From an uncultured Jannaschia sp. (GTDB taxonomy: Bacteria; Pseudomonadota; Alphaproteobacteria; Rhodobacterales; Rhodobacteraceae): a DNA stretch of 64,000 bases. Of the stretch, positions 35,067 through 43,243 are shown in pieces. Under the pieces are notes generated by a model. It saw only the letters and a list, made by a program, of their open reading frames with translations, did no database searches and was not told the origin of the DNA. The translations under genes and the position numbers were made by a program. Each line of letters opens with the position of its first letter. Within the stretch, counting starts at the first letter, position 1. Location: the NCBI RefSeq assembly GCF_947503795.1, contig NZ_CANNEZ010000001.1, positions 2,037,001 through 2,101,000 of the forward strand, written 5' to 3'.

Positions 35067-35897
35067 TCAGGCGTCCTCGGACTTGTCGCGCAGCAGGTAG
35101 GCGGCGCCGATGATGATGACGGTGACGATCAGGGCCGAGGCGACGGTATATTTCATCTCCTCCGGGCCGATCGCGAAGGTGTCGAAGAACCAGTGGCGCG
35201 TGGCCTCCCGCGCGGTCGTGGCCTCGGTGGTGGCGAGGACGAGGCCCAGGGCGCTGTAGTAGATCACAAGGTTCACGGCGAAGGCGACGGCCGGGAAGGC
35301 CCAGAACAGTTTTCGCCACCAGAGCGGGCGCACGAGCTTGGCGAGGTTGCGCACGTAGGCGAACCAGGTCGCGGCGGCGATGAAGAGGAAGCTCACGTTC
35401 ATGAAGACCTTGAGCAGGTAGAGGCGGTGCAGGCCGTTCGGGCTGTCGGAGCCCTCGCCCGCCTTCACCGAGCTGATGGCGTAGTCGAGCGTGGTGTCCC
35501 AGCACAGGATGATGAACGGCAAGAACAGCCATGCGAGGCCGAAGATGTCGATCTTGCGCTGCTTGGGCGCATCGTACCCGTCATAGAAGATGTCCACGCG
35601 GACGTGGCTGTTGGTGGTGACGGCGTAGCCGATTCCGATCAGGACCGCGGCGCCGTAGACCCACCATTGCGCGTCGTCGAGCCAGGCCTGGTTCATGCCC
35701 GCGCCGCGCAGCACGACCTGGGCGCAGATGGCGATCATCAGGACGGGAAAGAGCCACGCGAAGACGTTGGAGATGGCGATGATGATGCGGTCGCCCGCAT
35801 TGTGTTCGGCGCGGCCGACCTCGCCGGGATCCGAGACCGCGACGATCGGCGTATCGACATCGGCCGAGACGGGCTCGGGCGGAATGGCGTGGCTCAT
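35067..35897 (-). CDS. TRAP transporter small permease (DctQ family), long form
   Basis: Four-helix partner of the large permease. At 276 residues it is longer than the usual 160-220, with an extra hydrophilic N-terminus (about 1-40) and extended loops. This longer form resembles the small subunits of the TakP-type 2-oxo-acid group. CGGGAGGGG upstream supports ATG 35897 over the longer open frame. It is separated from the receptor gene by a 10-bp GC hairpin. Confidence 0.88.
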   Translation of the reverse strand: MSHAIPPEPVSADVDTPIVAVSDPGEVGRAEHNAGDRIIIAISNVFAWLFPVLMIAICAQVVLRGAGMNQAWLDDAQWWVYGAAVLIGIGYAVTTNSHVRVDIFYDGYDAPKQRKIDIFGLAWLFLPFIILCWDTTLDYAISSVKAGEGSDSPNGLHRLYLLKVFMNVSFLFIAAATWFAYVRNLAKLVRPLWWRKLFWAFPAVAFAVNLVIYYSALGLVLATTEATTAREATRHWFFDTFAIGPEEMKYTVASALIVTVIIIGAAYLLRDKSEDA

Positions 35898-35961
35898 GGG
35901 TGTCCCCTCCCGTGGTCCGCGCGGAGCGCGGGGTCGCCCCACCCTCGGGGCTGGTCGGTCG

Positions 35962-35994
35962 CGGGGCCGGGCGGCACTTGGCCACCCGGCCCCG
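35962..35994 (-). terminator. Intercistronic hairpin between TRAP receptor and permease genes
   Basis: A perfect 10-bp stem CGGGGCCGGG/CCCGGCCCCG around 13 bases in the gap between dctP and dctQ, with no T-run. In binding-protein transporter operons such hairpins stabilise the receptor mRNA or partly terminate, so that the receptor is made in excess over the permease; I infer the same here. Confidence 0.65.
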
Positions 35995-36044
35995 TCGTCG
36001 TCGAGTGCGGTCGGCGCGGGATCACACCGCACCGACGCGACGGA

Positions 36045-37091
36045 TCAGTTACGCGGACGCGGCAGGTAGATCGTGTCGCCCCAGGTCTTGTAGCCCGCGC
36101 GGAACTCCTGAAGGTCGTCCCAGACCTCCTTGAAGAACGCGTCCTCGGCGGCCAGTTCCTCGGCCACGTTGGTCCACTCGGTCTCGAACGCTTCCAGCAG
36201 TTCGGGCGACCAGATCTTGTTGGTGACGCCGTTCTGCGCCTCGTTGTCGATCATGGCCTGGAAGTTGGTGGCCTCACCCTCCGCGTAGTTGGTGGTGATG
36301 TTGGCCAGACAGGCGACCTCGATCTGGTTCTGGGCGCGCTCGTCGAGCTCCTCCCAGCGATCCTTGTTGATCAGCAGCTCGAACATCGTGGCGGGCTGGT
36401 GCCAGCCGGGGAAGTAGTTGAACTTCGCGATGTTGTAGAAGCCGAGGCGCGCATCCACGAGGGGCATCGAGAACTCGGTCGCGTCGATCGCGCCGCGCTC
36501 GAGCGCCGGGAAGATGTCACCGCCCGCCAGAAGCGAGGTCGAGACGCCCAGGCGCTGCATCACTTCGGCGCCGAGGCCGAAGAAGCGCATGTTCAGACCT
36601 TCGAGGTCGGCGACCGAGTTGATCTCGTTCTTGAACCAGCCGGAGGTCTCGGGGGCGATGATGCCGCAGGGCTGGACGTGAACGTTGTAGCCGTTCTCGT
36701 CATACATGCGCTGGAACAGCTCGTGGCCGTCGTCATAGAGCATCCACGCGGTGAATTCGCCCACCTCGGGGCCGAAGGGCACGGCGGCGAAGAGCGACGC
36801 GGCCGTGATCTTGCCCTGCCAGTAGCCGGACGTGGTGTAGGCGGCGTCGACCGAGCCGTTCGACACGGCGTCGAGCGCCTCCAGCGTCGGGACCAGCTCG
36901 CCCGGATCGAAATGCTCGAACTCGACCGATTCCGAGATGGAGTTGATCTTTTCGACGAAATCCGTCCCGGCGGTGCCGAGGATCGGAAGGTTCTTGCCGA
37001 AGGCGGAGGTCATCTCCAGCACTTCCTGCGCCTGGGCGCCGGTGGCGAAGATGGCCGCGGTGGACGCGAGCGCGATTGCCTTGAGTTTCAT
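36045..37091 (-). CDS. TRAP transporter periplasmic receptor (DctP/TakP-like)
   Basis: Soluble periplasmic solute receptor of the DctP family. The 348-residue precursor has a signal peptide (KLKAIALASTAAIFATGAQA^QE). The mature protein shows the typical domain-hinge sequence, including WFKNEINSVADLEGLNMRF (DctP block with the ligand-carboxylate arginine) and GAIDATEFSMPLVD. Overall it resembles TakP-type receptors for 2-oxo acids rather than DctP for C4-dicarboxylates, but the ligand is uncertain. GGGAGGAA upstream supports ATG 37091. It heads the operon receptor-hairpin-small-large permease. Confidence 0.9.
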   Translation of the reverse strand: MKLKAIALASTAAIFATGAQAQEVLEMTSAFGKNLPILGTAGTDFVEKINSISESVEFEHFDPGELVPTLEALDAVSNGSVDAAYTTSGYWQGKITAASLFAAVPFGPEVGEFTAWMLYDDGHELFQRMYDENGYNVHVQPCGIIAPETSGWFKNEINSVADLEGLNMRFFGLGAEVMQRLGVSTSLLAGGDIFPALERGAIDATEFSMPLVDARLGFYNIAKFNYFPGWHQPATMFELLINKDRWEELDERAQNQIEVACLANITTNYAEGEATNFQAMIDNEAQNGVTNKIWSPELLEAFETEWTNVAEELAAEDAFFKEVWDDLQEFRAGYKTWGDTIYLPRPRN

Positions 37092-37276
37092 AGATGTGGT
37101 TCCTCCCTGTTGAACCGTGCGATGGATGACGTTGCATCCGGGGGATACGCTCCTCACCAGCGCATCCGGTCAGATTTCCTTACCGGAGATGCCAACTCGG
37201 TGTCACCCGAATTCGCCCGATCCGGATCAGGTTAGCGCCACCATACCCAGTTTCCCGTAGGCATGGGTCCGTTTTT

Positions 37277-38089
37277 TCAGCCATTCACGTCGAATTCCGG
37301 GATCGGCCGCGACGGGCCGTGCGACAGGCGCCAGACCTCGCCGCCTTCGTGCGGGAAGACGTCGCGCACGATCGGGTCATGTCCGGGCACGATCAGGTCC
37401 GGCCCCGAGGCCAGCCGTCCGAGCGTCGCGAACCCGTCCAGCATCTCGGTCAGGTCGGCCACGATGGGGAAGGGTTTCGCGGCGCGCATGTTCTCGTAGA
37501 AATGCGAGGCGTCCGAGGCGAGGCAGAGCCAGCCCGCCTCCGTCCGCACCCGCACCGCCTGAAGCCCCTTCGAATGGCCGCCGATGCGGTGGACCGTCAC
37601 GCCCTCGGCCACCTCGGCCTCGCCGTCATGGAACACGACCTTTCCGGCATAGAGCCGCTTGACCGCCTCGCAGATGTGGTCGCCCGTGAACGGCATCCGG
37701 ATCGTATCGTGGCACATGCAGGGCCCGGTGGCGAAGGCCATCTCGGCGGCCTGCATGTGAAGGCGTGCGTTCGGGAACAGGTGCAGCCCGCCCGCATGGT
37801 CGTAATGCAGGTGGGTCACGATGATGGTGTCGATGTCGTCGGGGGTCAGGTTGAATGGCGCCAGCGCCGCGCCCGGATCGGTCAGAATGGGCCGGTCGCG
37901 CCGTACGCCCTCGGCCGCGTCATATCCTGTGTCGACGAGGATCGTCTCGGACCCGCGCCGCAGCAGCCACATGAAGTAATCCATGCCATGGGGCGCAGCC
38001 GGATGGTCGTCGAAGATGAAGCTGTCGCCCCGCACCCGCGCGCCCCGCTCGGCGTAGCGGATCGCAAAGACCTCCCACGGCTCAGCCAT
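37277..38089 (-). CDS. Metallo-beta-lactamase-fold hydrolase, AHL-lactonase-like
   Basis: A 270-residue hydrolase with the dinuclear zinc motif HLHYDHAGG (His93 to His98), a later zinc histidine in IGGHSKG, an aspartate in LASDASHFYEN and the C-terminal VPGHDP. Sequence and length place it with the AttM/AiiA-like N-acyl-homoserine lactonase group, but this group also includes hydrolases of other lactones. The genomic setting (a TRAP transporter, an ABM protein, sugar-acid-type dehydrogenases) suits a catabolic lactone as well as quorum quenching. It overlaps the ABM gene by eight bases. Confidence 0.85.
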   Translation of the reverse strand: MAEPWEVFAIRYAERGARVRGDSFIFDDHPAAPHGMDYFMWLLRRGSETILVDTGYDAAEGVRRDRPILTDPGAALAPFNLTPDDIDTIIVTHLHYDHAGGLHLFPNARLHMQAAEMAFATGPCMCHDTIRMPFTGDHICEAVKRLYAGKVVFHDGEAEVAEGVTVHRIGGHSKGLQAVRVRTEAGWLCLASDASHFYENMRAAKPFPIVADLTEMLDGFATLGRLASGPDLIVPGHDPIVRDVFPHEGGEVWRLSHGPSRPIPEFDVNG

Positions 38090-38369
38090 GCAGCACCGAC
38101 CAGGTCGCCACGTCCTTCGCCGCGATCATCGGATCGCAGGTCGCGGTGAAGGTCTTGTAATGCGGCGTCTCGCGGTGCGCGTCGAACCCTGCCGCGTCGT
38201 CGTAGAGCTCGTAGAGGAACACCTCGTCGGGGCGCGCCGGATCGGTGGCCACGTCGAAGCGGTTGCAGGCCGGCTCGCCCAGCGAGGCACGCGCGTTCTC
38301 CATCATCGCAGGCAGGAAGTCGGGCATCCGGCCGGGCTTGACGGTGATGGTGACGGCGACTGCGAACAT
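38082..38369 (-). CDS. Antibiotic-biosynthesis-monooxygenase (ABM/YgiN-like) domain protein
   Basis: A 95-residue dimeric alpha/beta-barrel-type protein with the family pattern: beta strand VTITVKPGRMPDFLPAM, NARASLGEPACNRFDV, FLYELYDDAAGFDAHRETPHYKTF. Such proteins oxidise quinols or aromatics, or act as isomerase-like partners in sugar catabolism (rhamnose mutarotase and YgiN relatives); the specific role is unknown. AAGGA seven bases before ATG 38369 sets the start. It is coupled to the hydrolase gene by an eight-base overlap and is divergent from the dehydrogenase gene 59 bases away. Confidence 0.82.
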   Translation of the reverse strand: MFAVAVTITVKPGRMPDFLPAMMENARASLGEPACNRFDVATDPARPDEVFLYELYDDAAGFDAHRETPHYKTFTATCDPMIAAKDVATWSVLHG

Positions 38370-38428
38370 GTCTGGTCCTTGCATTGGGCTCTGATTACGG
38401 TCCCGACAGTGCCGCCGGAGGAACCCCC

Positions 38429-39490
38429 ATGTCCAAGACATTCGACATCGCCGTCTTTCACGGCGACGGCATCGGCCCGGAGATCATGGCCCCGACGCTC
38501 GACCTGCTGCGCGGCCTCGACCACGACTTCGAGTTCCATGATTGCCCGGCGGGGGCGGCGAGCTTTCTCGACTGCGGCAGCGACCTGCCCGAAGCGACGC
38601 TCGACACTGCGCGCCGGGCGGATGCGATCCTGCTCTCCGCTCTGGGCGACCCGGCGGTGCGCAAGCCCGACGGCACCGAACTCATACCGCAGGTGGATCT
38701 GAGGATCGCGCTCGATCTCTATGCGGGCGTACGGCCCGTGCGCATCGTGCCCGGCATGAAGACCCCTCTCGCCCTGCCCATGGGCAAATCCGTCGATTTC
38801 GTCCTCATCCGCGAAAGCACCGAGGGCCTCTTCCACACACAGGGGCGCGGGACGGTCACCGACGACATGGCCGAGGAAACGCTCCGCCTGACCCGCCGCA
38901 CCACCGAGAAGGTCTGTCGTTTCGCGTTCGACCTGGCCGCAGAGCGCAAGGCCGCGGGGCATGCGGGTCGGGTGACCAGCGTGGACAAGGCGAACGTCTT
39001 CCGCGCCTTCGCCTTCTGGCGCGGCATCTTCGACGAGGTGGCGGGCGACTATCCCGACCTCACCGCCGACCACGCCTATGTCGACGCCATGGCGCTCTGG
39101 TTCGTGATCCGGCCCTGGGACTGGGACGTGATGGTGACCGAGAACATGTTCGGCGACATCCTCTCGGATCTGGGCGCGGGACTGATGGGCGGACTGGGGA
39201 TGGCACCCTCGGCCGATATCGGCGACGACCACGCGGTGTTCCAGCCCTGTCACGGCACGGCCCCCGACATCGCCGGGCGCGGCCTCGCCAACCCGGTCGC
39301 GATGATCCTCTCGGCGGGGATGATGCTCGACTGGCTGGGACGAAAGCACGGGAACGACGCTTTGGTGCGCGACGCCGCCCGCATCGAGGCCTCTGTCGAT
39401 GCCTGCCTCGCGGCGGGAGAGACGACCGGCGATCTCGGCGGCGCGCTGGACACGACCGGGGCGGCGGCGGCGGTGATGGCGCGGCTGTGA
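38429..39490 (+). CDS. Beta-decarboxylating dehydrogenase (isopropylmalate/tartrate dehydrogenase family)
   Basis: A 353-residue NAD(P)-dependent oxidative decarboxylase of the isocitrate/isopropylmalate family. It shows the N-terminal FHGDGIGPEIM, the substrate arginines in DLYAGVRPVR and LIRESTEGLF, the metal aspartates in NMFGDILSDLGAGL, and the nucleotide block HGTAPDIAGRGLANPVAM. It is not obviously LeuB and could be a tartrate/malate-type or other 2-hydroxyacid enzyme. GGAGGA precedes ATG 38429. Its stop overlaps the start of the oxidoreductase that follows (GTGA). Confidence 0.87.
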   Translation: MSKTFDIAVFHGDGIGPEIMAPTLDLLRGLDHDFEFHDCPAGAASFLDCGSDLPEATLDTARRADAILLSALGDPAVRKPDGTELIPQVDLRIALDLYAGVRPVRIVPGMKTPLALPMGKSVDFVLIRESTEGLFHTQGRGTVTDDMAEETLRLTRRTTEKVCRFAFDLAAERKAAGHAGRVTSVDKANVFRAFAFWRGIFDEVAGDYPDLTADHAYVDAMALWFVIRPWDWDVMVTENMFGDILSDLGAGLMGGLGMAPSADIGDDHAVFQPCHGTAPDIAGRGLANPVAMILSAGMMLDWLGRKHGNDALVRDAARIEASVDACLAAGETTGDLGGALDTTGAAAAVMARL

Positions 39491-40485
39491 CCTTCGCCGT
39501 AGGTCTGCTCGGGCTGGGCTATTTCGCGCAGTTCCACCGCGAAGCCTGGGGCCGTGTCCCCGGCGCACGCCTCGCCGCCACGGCAGATGCGCACGCCGCC
39601 ACCGGCGCCGATCACGCCACGCTCGATGCAATGCTCGGCGCGGGCGGCATCGATATCGTCGACATCGCCACGCCGCCCCCGACCCATGCGGAGGCGATCC
39701 GCAGCGCCCTCGCGCATCGCCCACGGGCCATCATCTGCCAGAAGCCGTTCTGCACCTCGCTGGAGGAGGCGAGCGCGATGGCGGCCGAGGCCGAGGCCGC
39801 CGGCGTCCCCCTCATCGTGCACGAGAATTTCCGCTTCCAGCCGTGGTTCAGGGCGATGAAGGCCGCGCTGGAGGACGGCGCGGTGGGCCGCCCGCTCGGG
39901 CTGACGTTCCGGCTGCGCACCGGGGATGGACAGGGACCGGACGCCTATCTCGCGCGGCAGCCCTATTTTCAGACCATGCCGCGCCTTCTGATCCACGAGA
40001 CGGGCATCCACTACCTCGACGTGTTCCGCTACCTGCTGGGCGAGCCGGACGGCATCTATGCCGACCTGCGCCGCCTCAACCCCGCGATCCGGGGCGAGGA
40101 TGCCGGGCTCGTGGTGCTGGATTACGGCGGCGGTTGCCGCGCGGTGTTCGACGGCAACCGACTCGTCGATTTTGACACGGACGATCCGCGCCGGACCTTC
40201 GGCGAGGCGCTGCTCGAGGGCGAGGACGGCACGCTGGTGCTCTGCGGCGACGGGGCGGTAACCCTCCGTGCGTATGGCGCCCGCGAGACGACGCAGGTGC
40301 TTCCCGCAGAGGATCGGCCCGGCTTTGCGGGCGACAGCGTGCGGGCCTTTCAGGCGCATGTGGTTGCGGGGCTAGGGTCTGGCCGGTGGGAGACGACGGC
40401 GCGCGACTATCTCGCGACGATGCGGCTGGTCGAGTTGGCCTATGCCAGCGCCGGCAGCGGCACCCGCCTTCCGGTCGGCGGATAG
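39487..40485 (+). CDS. Gfo/Idh/MocA-family oxidoreductase
   Basis: A 332-residue NAD(P)-dependent oxidoreductase with an N-terminal Rossmann fold (GLLGLGYFAQFHREAW), the family's KP motif in ICQKPFCTSLEEA, and the C-terminal substrate domain. A catalytic-type histidine lies in IHETGIHYLDVFRYLLG. Members act on sugars, inositols or sugar acids; the substrate is not predictable. It starts at a GTG overlapping the dehydrogenase stop, so the pair is translationally coupled and probably acts in one pathway. Confidence 0.88.
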   Translation: MTFAVGLLGLGYFAQFHREAWGRVPGARLAATADAHAATGADHATLDAMLGAGGIDIVDIATPPPTHAEAIRSALAHRPRAIICQKPFCTSLEEASAMAAEAEAAGVPLIVHENFRFQPWFRAMKAALEDGAVGRPLGLTFRLRTGDGQGPDAYLARQPYFQTMPRLLIHETGIHYLDVFRYLLGEPDGIYADLRRLNPAIRGEDAGLVVLDYGGGCRAVFDGNRLVDFDTDDPRRTFGEALLEGEDGTLVLCGDGAVTLRAYGARETTQVLPAEDRPGFAGDSVRAFQAHVVAGLGSGRWETTARDYLATMRLVELAYASAGSGTRLPVGG

Positions 40486-40614
40486 ACATGGGGGATGTTT
40501 CCCCTTCGTTCACGCTCCCTTAAATCCCCTCCGTTAAGTCTCGGGGCGTCGCGATGTCGTCGCCCGGTCGGGCCCGCCCCGCGACGGACGGTCGGGTGAA
40601 ACCCGGCCCTCGGC

Positions 40615-40633
40615 GCGGGCCGCCTCGGCCCGC
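40615..40633 (+). terminator. Hairpin 3' of the dehydrogenase/oxidoreductase pair
   Basis: An 8-bp stem GCGGGCCG/CGGCCCGC around CCT, 130 bases past the oxidoreductase stop and 36 bases before the next small ORF. It has no T-run. The rest of 40486-40668 shows no gene. Confidence 0.4.
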
Positions 40634-40668
40634 CCCCTGCCCCGAGGAACCCGGAGAGAGGCTGCACG

Positions 40669-40869
40669 ATGTCCGATCTGGCCGCACAATTCCGCGCGAT
40701 GCCGCAGCATGACTGGCTGACGATCGCATTGATCGCGCTGACCACCCTCGTCCTGCTGGCACCCGCTGCCCTGCCGGCGATCAAGGGCGACCGGAGCCGC
40801 GGCGCCGTCACATGCACGGTCCCGCCGCATGTGACGGCGCCGATCCGGTGCGGATTCTCTGCGGGTTAG
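40669..40869 (+). CDS. Small putative membrane protein
   Basis: A 66-residue ORF preceded by GGAGAGAGG eight bases before its ATG, with a hydrophobic helix (about 17-37, TIALIALTTLVLLAPAALPAI). The first 44 residues look like a real small membrane protein; the last 22 are encoded across a 16-bp-arm inverted repeat (40800-40842) and look unlike natural coding sequence. The original stop may have been lost or displaced by that repeat. I recognise no family. Confidence 0.5.
   Translation: MSDLAAQFRAMPQHDWLTIALIALTTLVLLAPAALPAIKGDRSRGAVTCTVPPHVTAPIRCGFSAG
40800..40842. repeat. 16-bp-arm perfect inverted repeat
   Basis: Arms CGGCGCCGTCACATGC (40800-40815) and its exact reverse complement (40827-40842) around an 11-base loop. 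It lies inside the 3' part of the small ORF at 40669-40869 and 99 bases past the convergent rpe stop. It is the longest-stemmed hairpin seen in the window and has no T-run. Confidence 0.85.
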
Positions 40870-40940
40870 ACGCCGCAGGATGGCCGGTTCCCCTCATCAG
40901 GGAGCGACTGCCTCACAGTGGGTCGTAGCGTCGCCCGAAT

Positions 40941-41633
40941 CTATCCCCGCGCGGCCTCGGCTGCGGCGCGGATGGCACGGATGTTCGCTCCGTATGGCCC
41001 CGGCTCGCGCACCGATCCGCCCTTGAACACCGCCGAACCCGCGACCAGCACATCCGCCCCCGCCTCGACGACGCCGGGCGCGGTCGTGGGATCGATGCCG
41101 CCGTCGATCTCGATATGGATCGGACGGTCGCCGATCATCTCTCGCAGGCGACGGATCTTGGCGATCTGGTTTTCGATGAAGCGCTGCCCGCCGAAGCCGG
41201 GGTTCACGGTCATCACGCAGACGAGGTCCACGTCGTCCAGAAGCGCCGCCGCCGCCTCGGCCGGCGTGCCCGGATTGAGCGCCAGCCCGGCCCGCGCGCC
41301 CGCCCCCCGGATCGCCTGAAGCGTGCGGTGAATATGCGGTCCCGCCTCCAGATGCGCGGTGATGATGTCCGCCCCGGCCTCCGCGAAGGCGTCGATATAG
41401 GGATCGACTGGCGCGATCATCAGGTGGACGTCCATGACGCCCTTGATATGCGGCCGGATCGCCGCGCAGGTCGCGGGTCCGAAGCTGATATTCGGAACGA
41501 AGTGCCCGTCCATCACGTCGACATGCACCCAGTCGGCACCCTGCGCCTCGACCGCCTCGCATTCCGCGCCGAAGGCGGCGAAATCCGCCGCGAGGATCGA
41601 GGGCGCGATCTTGATGGAACGGTCGAAGGTCAT
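40941..41633 (-). CDS. rpe: Ribulose-phosphate 3-epimerase
   Basis: Interconverts ribulose 5-phosphate and xylulose 5-phosphate in the pentose-phosphate pathway and, where present, the Calvin cycle. The 230-residue TIM barrel shows IAPSILAADFA, the metal/catalytic block WVHVDVMDGHFVPNISFGP, VHLMI, VNPGFGGQRF and IEIDGGI. AGGAG six bases before ATG 41633 sets the start. It lies 29 bases downstream of the 5-formyl-THF cyclo-ligase gene on the same strand, so the two may be cotranscribed. Confidence 0.96.
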   Translation of the reverse strand: MTFDRSIKIAPSILAADFAAFGAECEAVEAQGADWVHVDVMDGHFVPNISFGPATCAAIRPHIKGVMDVHLMIAPVDPYIDAFAEAGADIITAHLEAGPHIHRTLQAIRGAGARAGLALNPGTPAEAAAALLDDVDLVCVMTVNPGFGGQRFIENQIAKIRRLREMIGDRPIHIEIDGGIDPTTAPGVVEAGADVLVAGSAVFKGGSVREPGPYGANIRAIRAAAEAARG

Positions 41634-41662
41634 GTCGGCTCCTGTCGTTGTCTGCCTGCGGG

Positions 41663-42232
41663 CTAGCGCGCGGCGGGCGGCAGATAAACCCTCGCCTCGG
41701 TGATGACGGCGTCGAGCGGCATGTCCGTCGCCTCGCGCGGGATGGAATCGACCCGCTGCGCCTCGAAGGCGAGGCCGATGGCCTGCGCGTCCCGCAGCCC
41801 CGCGAGAGTCCGGTCGTAGAACCCGCCGCCATAGCCCAGCCGCCCGCAGCCCGCGTCGAACCCCACGAGGGGCGCGATCAGGATGTCGGGCACGCGCCAG
41901 CCGCCTTCGACCGGGACGGATACGCCGAACGCGCCGACCTCCAGCGGACAGCCGGGCCACCACTCGCGGAACCGCAGGGGCGCGCCCCGCGCGGTGACCA
42001 CCGGCACGCAGATGCGGTTCGCGCGGCTCAGCACCGCCATCGTGCCGCGCGGATCGGCCTCGGACCCGATGGGCAGGTAGCCCGCGATCGTGCGGCCCCG
42101 GACGTCCATCATCCGCGCGAAGAGCCGGGTCGCCGCGGCCGCGCGGGCCTCGCGCCCCACGCCGTCGCGCGCGGCGATGCAGGCGGTTCGCAATTGCGCC
42201 TTTCGGGCCGGGGGGTTAGCGTCCGCTGTCAT
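41663..42232 (-). CDS. 5-formyltetrahydrofolate cyclo-ligase
   Basis: ATP-dependent conversion of 5-formyl-THF to 5,10-methenyl-THF, clearing an inhibitory folate. The 189-residue protein has the N-terminal basic RKAQLR region, GYLPIGSEADPR, and the ATP/Mg signature GCGRLGYGGGFYDRTL. The ATG at 42232 overlaps by two bases (CATG) the start of the divergent plus-strand gene, leaving no intergenic space; if real, both promoters lie inside the opposite gene. Confidence 0.92.
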   Translation of the reverse strand: MTADANPPARKAQLRTACIAARDGVGREARAAAATRLFARMMDVRGRTIAGYLPIGSEADPRGTMAVLSRANRICVPVVTARGAPLRFREWWPGCPLEVGAFGVSVPVEGGWRVPDILIAPLVGFDAGCGRLGYGGGFYDRTLAGLRDAQAIGLAFEAQRVDSIPREATDMPLDAVITEARVYLPPAAR

Positions 42233-42833
42233 GCCATCCTTCGATCACCTGGCCATCTCGGCCGCCACGCTGTCCGAGGGGGCCGCCCTTGTCGAGGCGC
42301 AACTCGGGCACGTTATCGGTCCCGGCGGAAACCACACGCGGATGGGGACGCACAACCGTCTTTCGGGACTGGGCCCGGGCGAATATCTCGAAGTGATCGC
42401 CATCAACCCCGACGCCGAGGCCCCCGACGGGCCGCGCTGGTTCGACCTCGACCGAAGGGCGGGCGCGGCGCGGGTCGGCAACTGGATCGCGCGCTGCGAA
42501 GATCTCGACGCCGCCATCGCCGATTTTCCCGATGCCGGCCGGCCCATCCAGTTCGAGCGGGGCGAATATCGCTGGCGCATGGCCGTGCCCGAGGATGGCG
42601 TGCTGCCGTTCGATGGCTGCTTTCCGGCGCTGATCGAATGGCAATCCGGCCCGCCCGCCTTCGAGGATACGGGCCTTCGTCTCGAGGCGTTGATGTTGCG
42701 GCATCCCAAGGCGTCCGAGCTGCGCGAGATCCTTCATAGCCTCGTGCCCGATCCCCGCATCGTCGTAACCGAGGGCGACCGGTGGCTCTCGGCCCGGATC
42801 GAGACGCCCGACGGGACGCGCGTGCTGTCGTGA
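42231..42833 (+). CDS. Glyoxalase-like (VOC, Glyoxalase_3-type) protein
   Basis: A 200-residue protein with a VOC-like N-terminus (FDHLAISAATLSEGAALVEAQLGHVIGPGGNHTRMGTHN) and the Gly-rich block LGPGEYLEVIAINPDA, resembling the Glyoxalase_3 group. The function is unknown. ATG 42231 begins the conserved FDHL segment. It ends in a GTGA overlap with the zincin gene that follows. Confidence 0.8.
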   Translation: MPSFDHLAISAATLSEGAALVEAQLGHVIGPGGNHTRMGTHNRLSGLGPGEYLEVIAINPDAEAPDGPRWFDLDRRAGAARVGNWIARCEDLDAAIADFPDAGRPIQFERGEYRWRMAVPEDGVLPFDGCFPALIEWQSGPPAFEDTGLRLEALMLRHPKASELREILHSLVPDPRIVVTEGDRWLSARIETPDGTRVLS

Positions 42834-43219
42834 CGACCGCGCCCGATGCCGCCGCGATCCTCGCCATGGCCGAGGCGACCCGCGCGGCATTCCCCGCGCC
42901 CTTCGCGGGATCCGCGGCGGAGGTGCGGCTGAGCGTCGAGGACTGGGCGTCGGACGCGCTGCTGGACGAGATGGACATCGACGACGCCTACGATCTGACG
43001 GGCATCTACGAGGGCGTCGCGCTGACGGAGCGGAGTGTTGACTGGCCCGAGCCGCCGTCTTCGGTGACGCTGTTCCGGCGGCCGATCCTTGACGAATGGG
43101 CGGCGCGGGGGGACGTGACGATCGAGGCGCTGGTCGCGCATGTCACCGTGCACGAGTTCGCGCATCATTTCGGGTGGTCCGACGACGATATCGCGACCAT
43201 CGACAGGTGGTGGGAATGA
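42830..43219 (+). CDS. Zincin-like metallopeptidase family protein
   Basis: A 129-residue minimal zincin with HEFAHHFG near the C-terminus (zinc ligands H108 and H112, catalytic E109, a third ligand probably the Asp cluster at 118-120). It resembles the PF06262-type family of small metallopeptidases, whose substrates are unknown. The GTG start overlaps the preceding VOC gene (GTGA). Confidence 0.85.
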   Translation: MTTAPDAAAILAMAEATRAAFPAPFAGSAAEVRLSVEDWASDALLDEMDIDDAYDLTGIYEGVALTERSVDWPEPPSSVTLFRRPILDEWAARGDVTIEALVAHVTVHEFAHHFGWSDDDIATIDRWWE

Positions 43220-43243
43220 GCGGTGTCTGACCCGGACATGAAA

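Noticed and set aside
37195-37255. Stretch upstream of the TRAP receptor containing AACCTGATCCGGATC on the minus strand, like the 3' part of a TPP riboswitch
   Set aside because: The other invariant TPP elements (GGGTGC, CTGAGA and the CCAGCGTAGGG end) are missing on both strands, and no thiamine gene follows. The match rests on the palindrome GATCCGGATC alone.
40519-40540. TTAA-N10-TTAA resembling a CtrA box
   Set aside because: CtrA sites need a seven-base spacer; ten bases puts the half-sites out of phase, and the site is downstream of a gene end rather than at a promoter.
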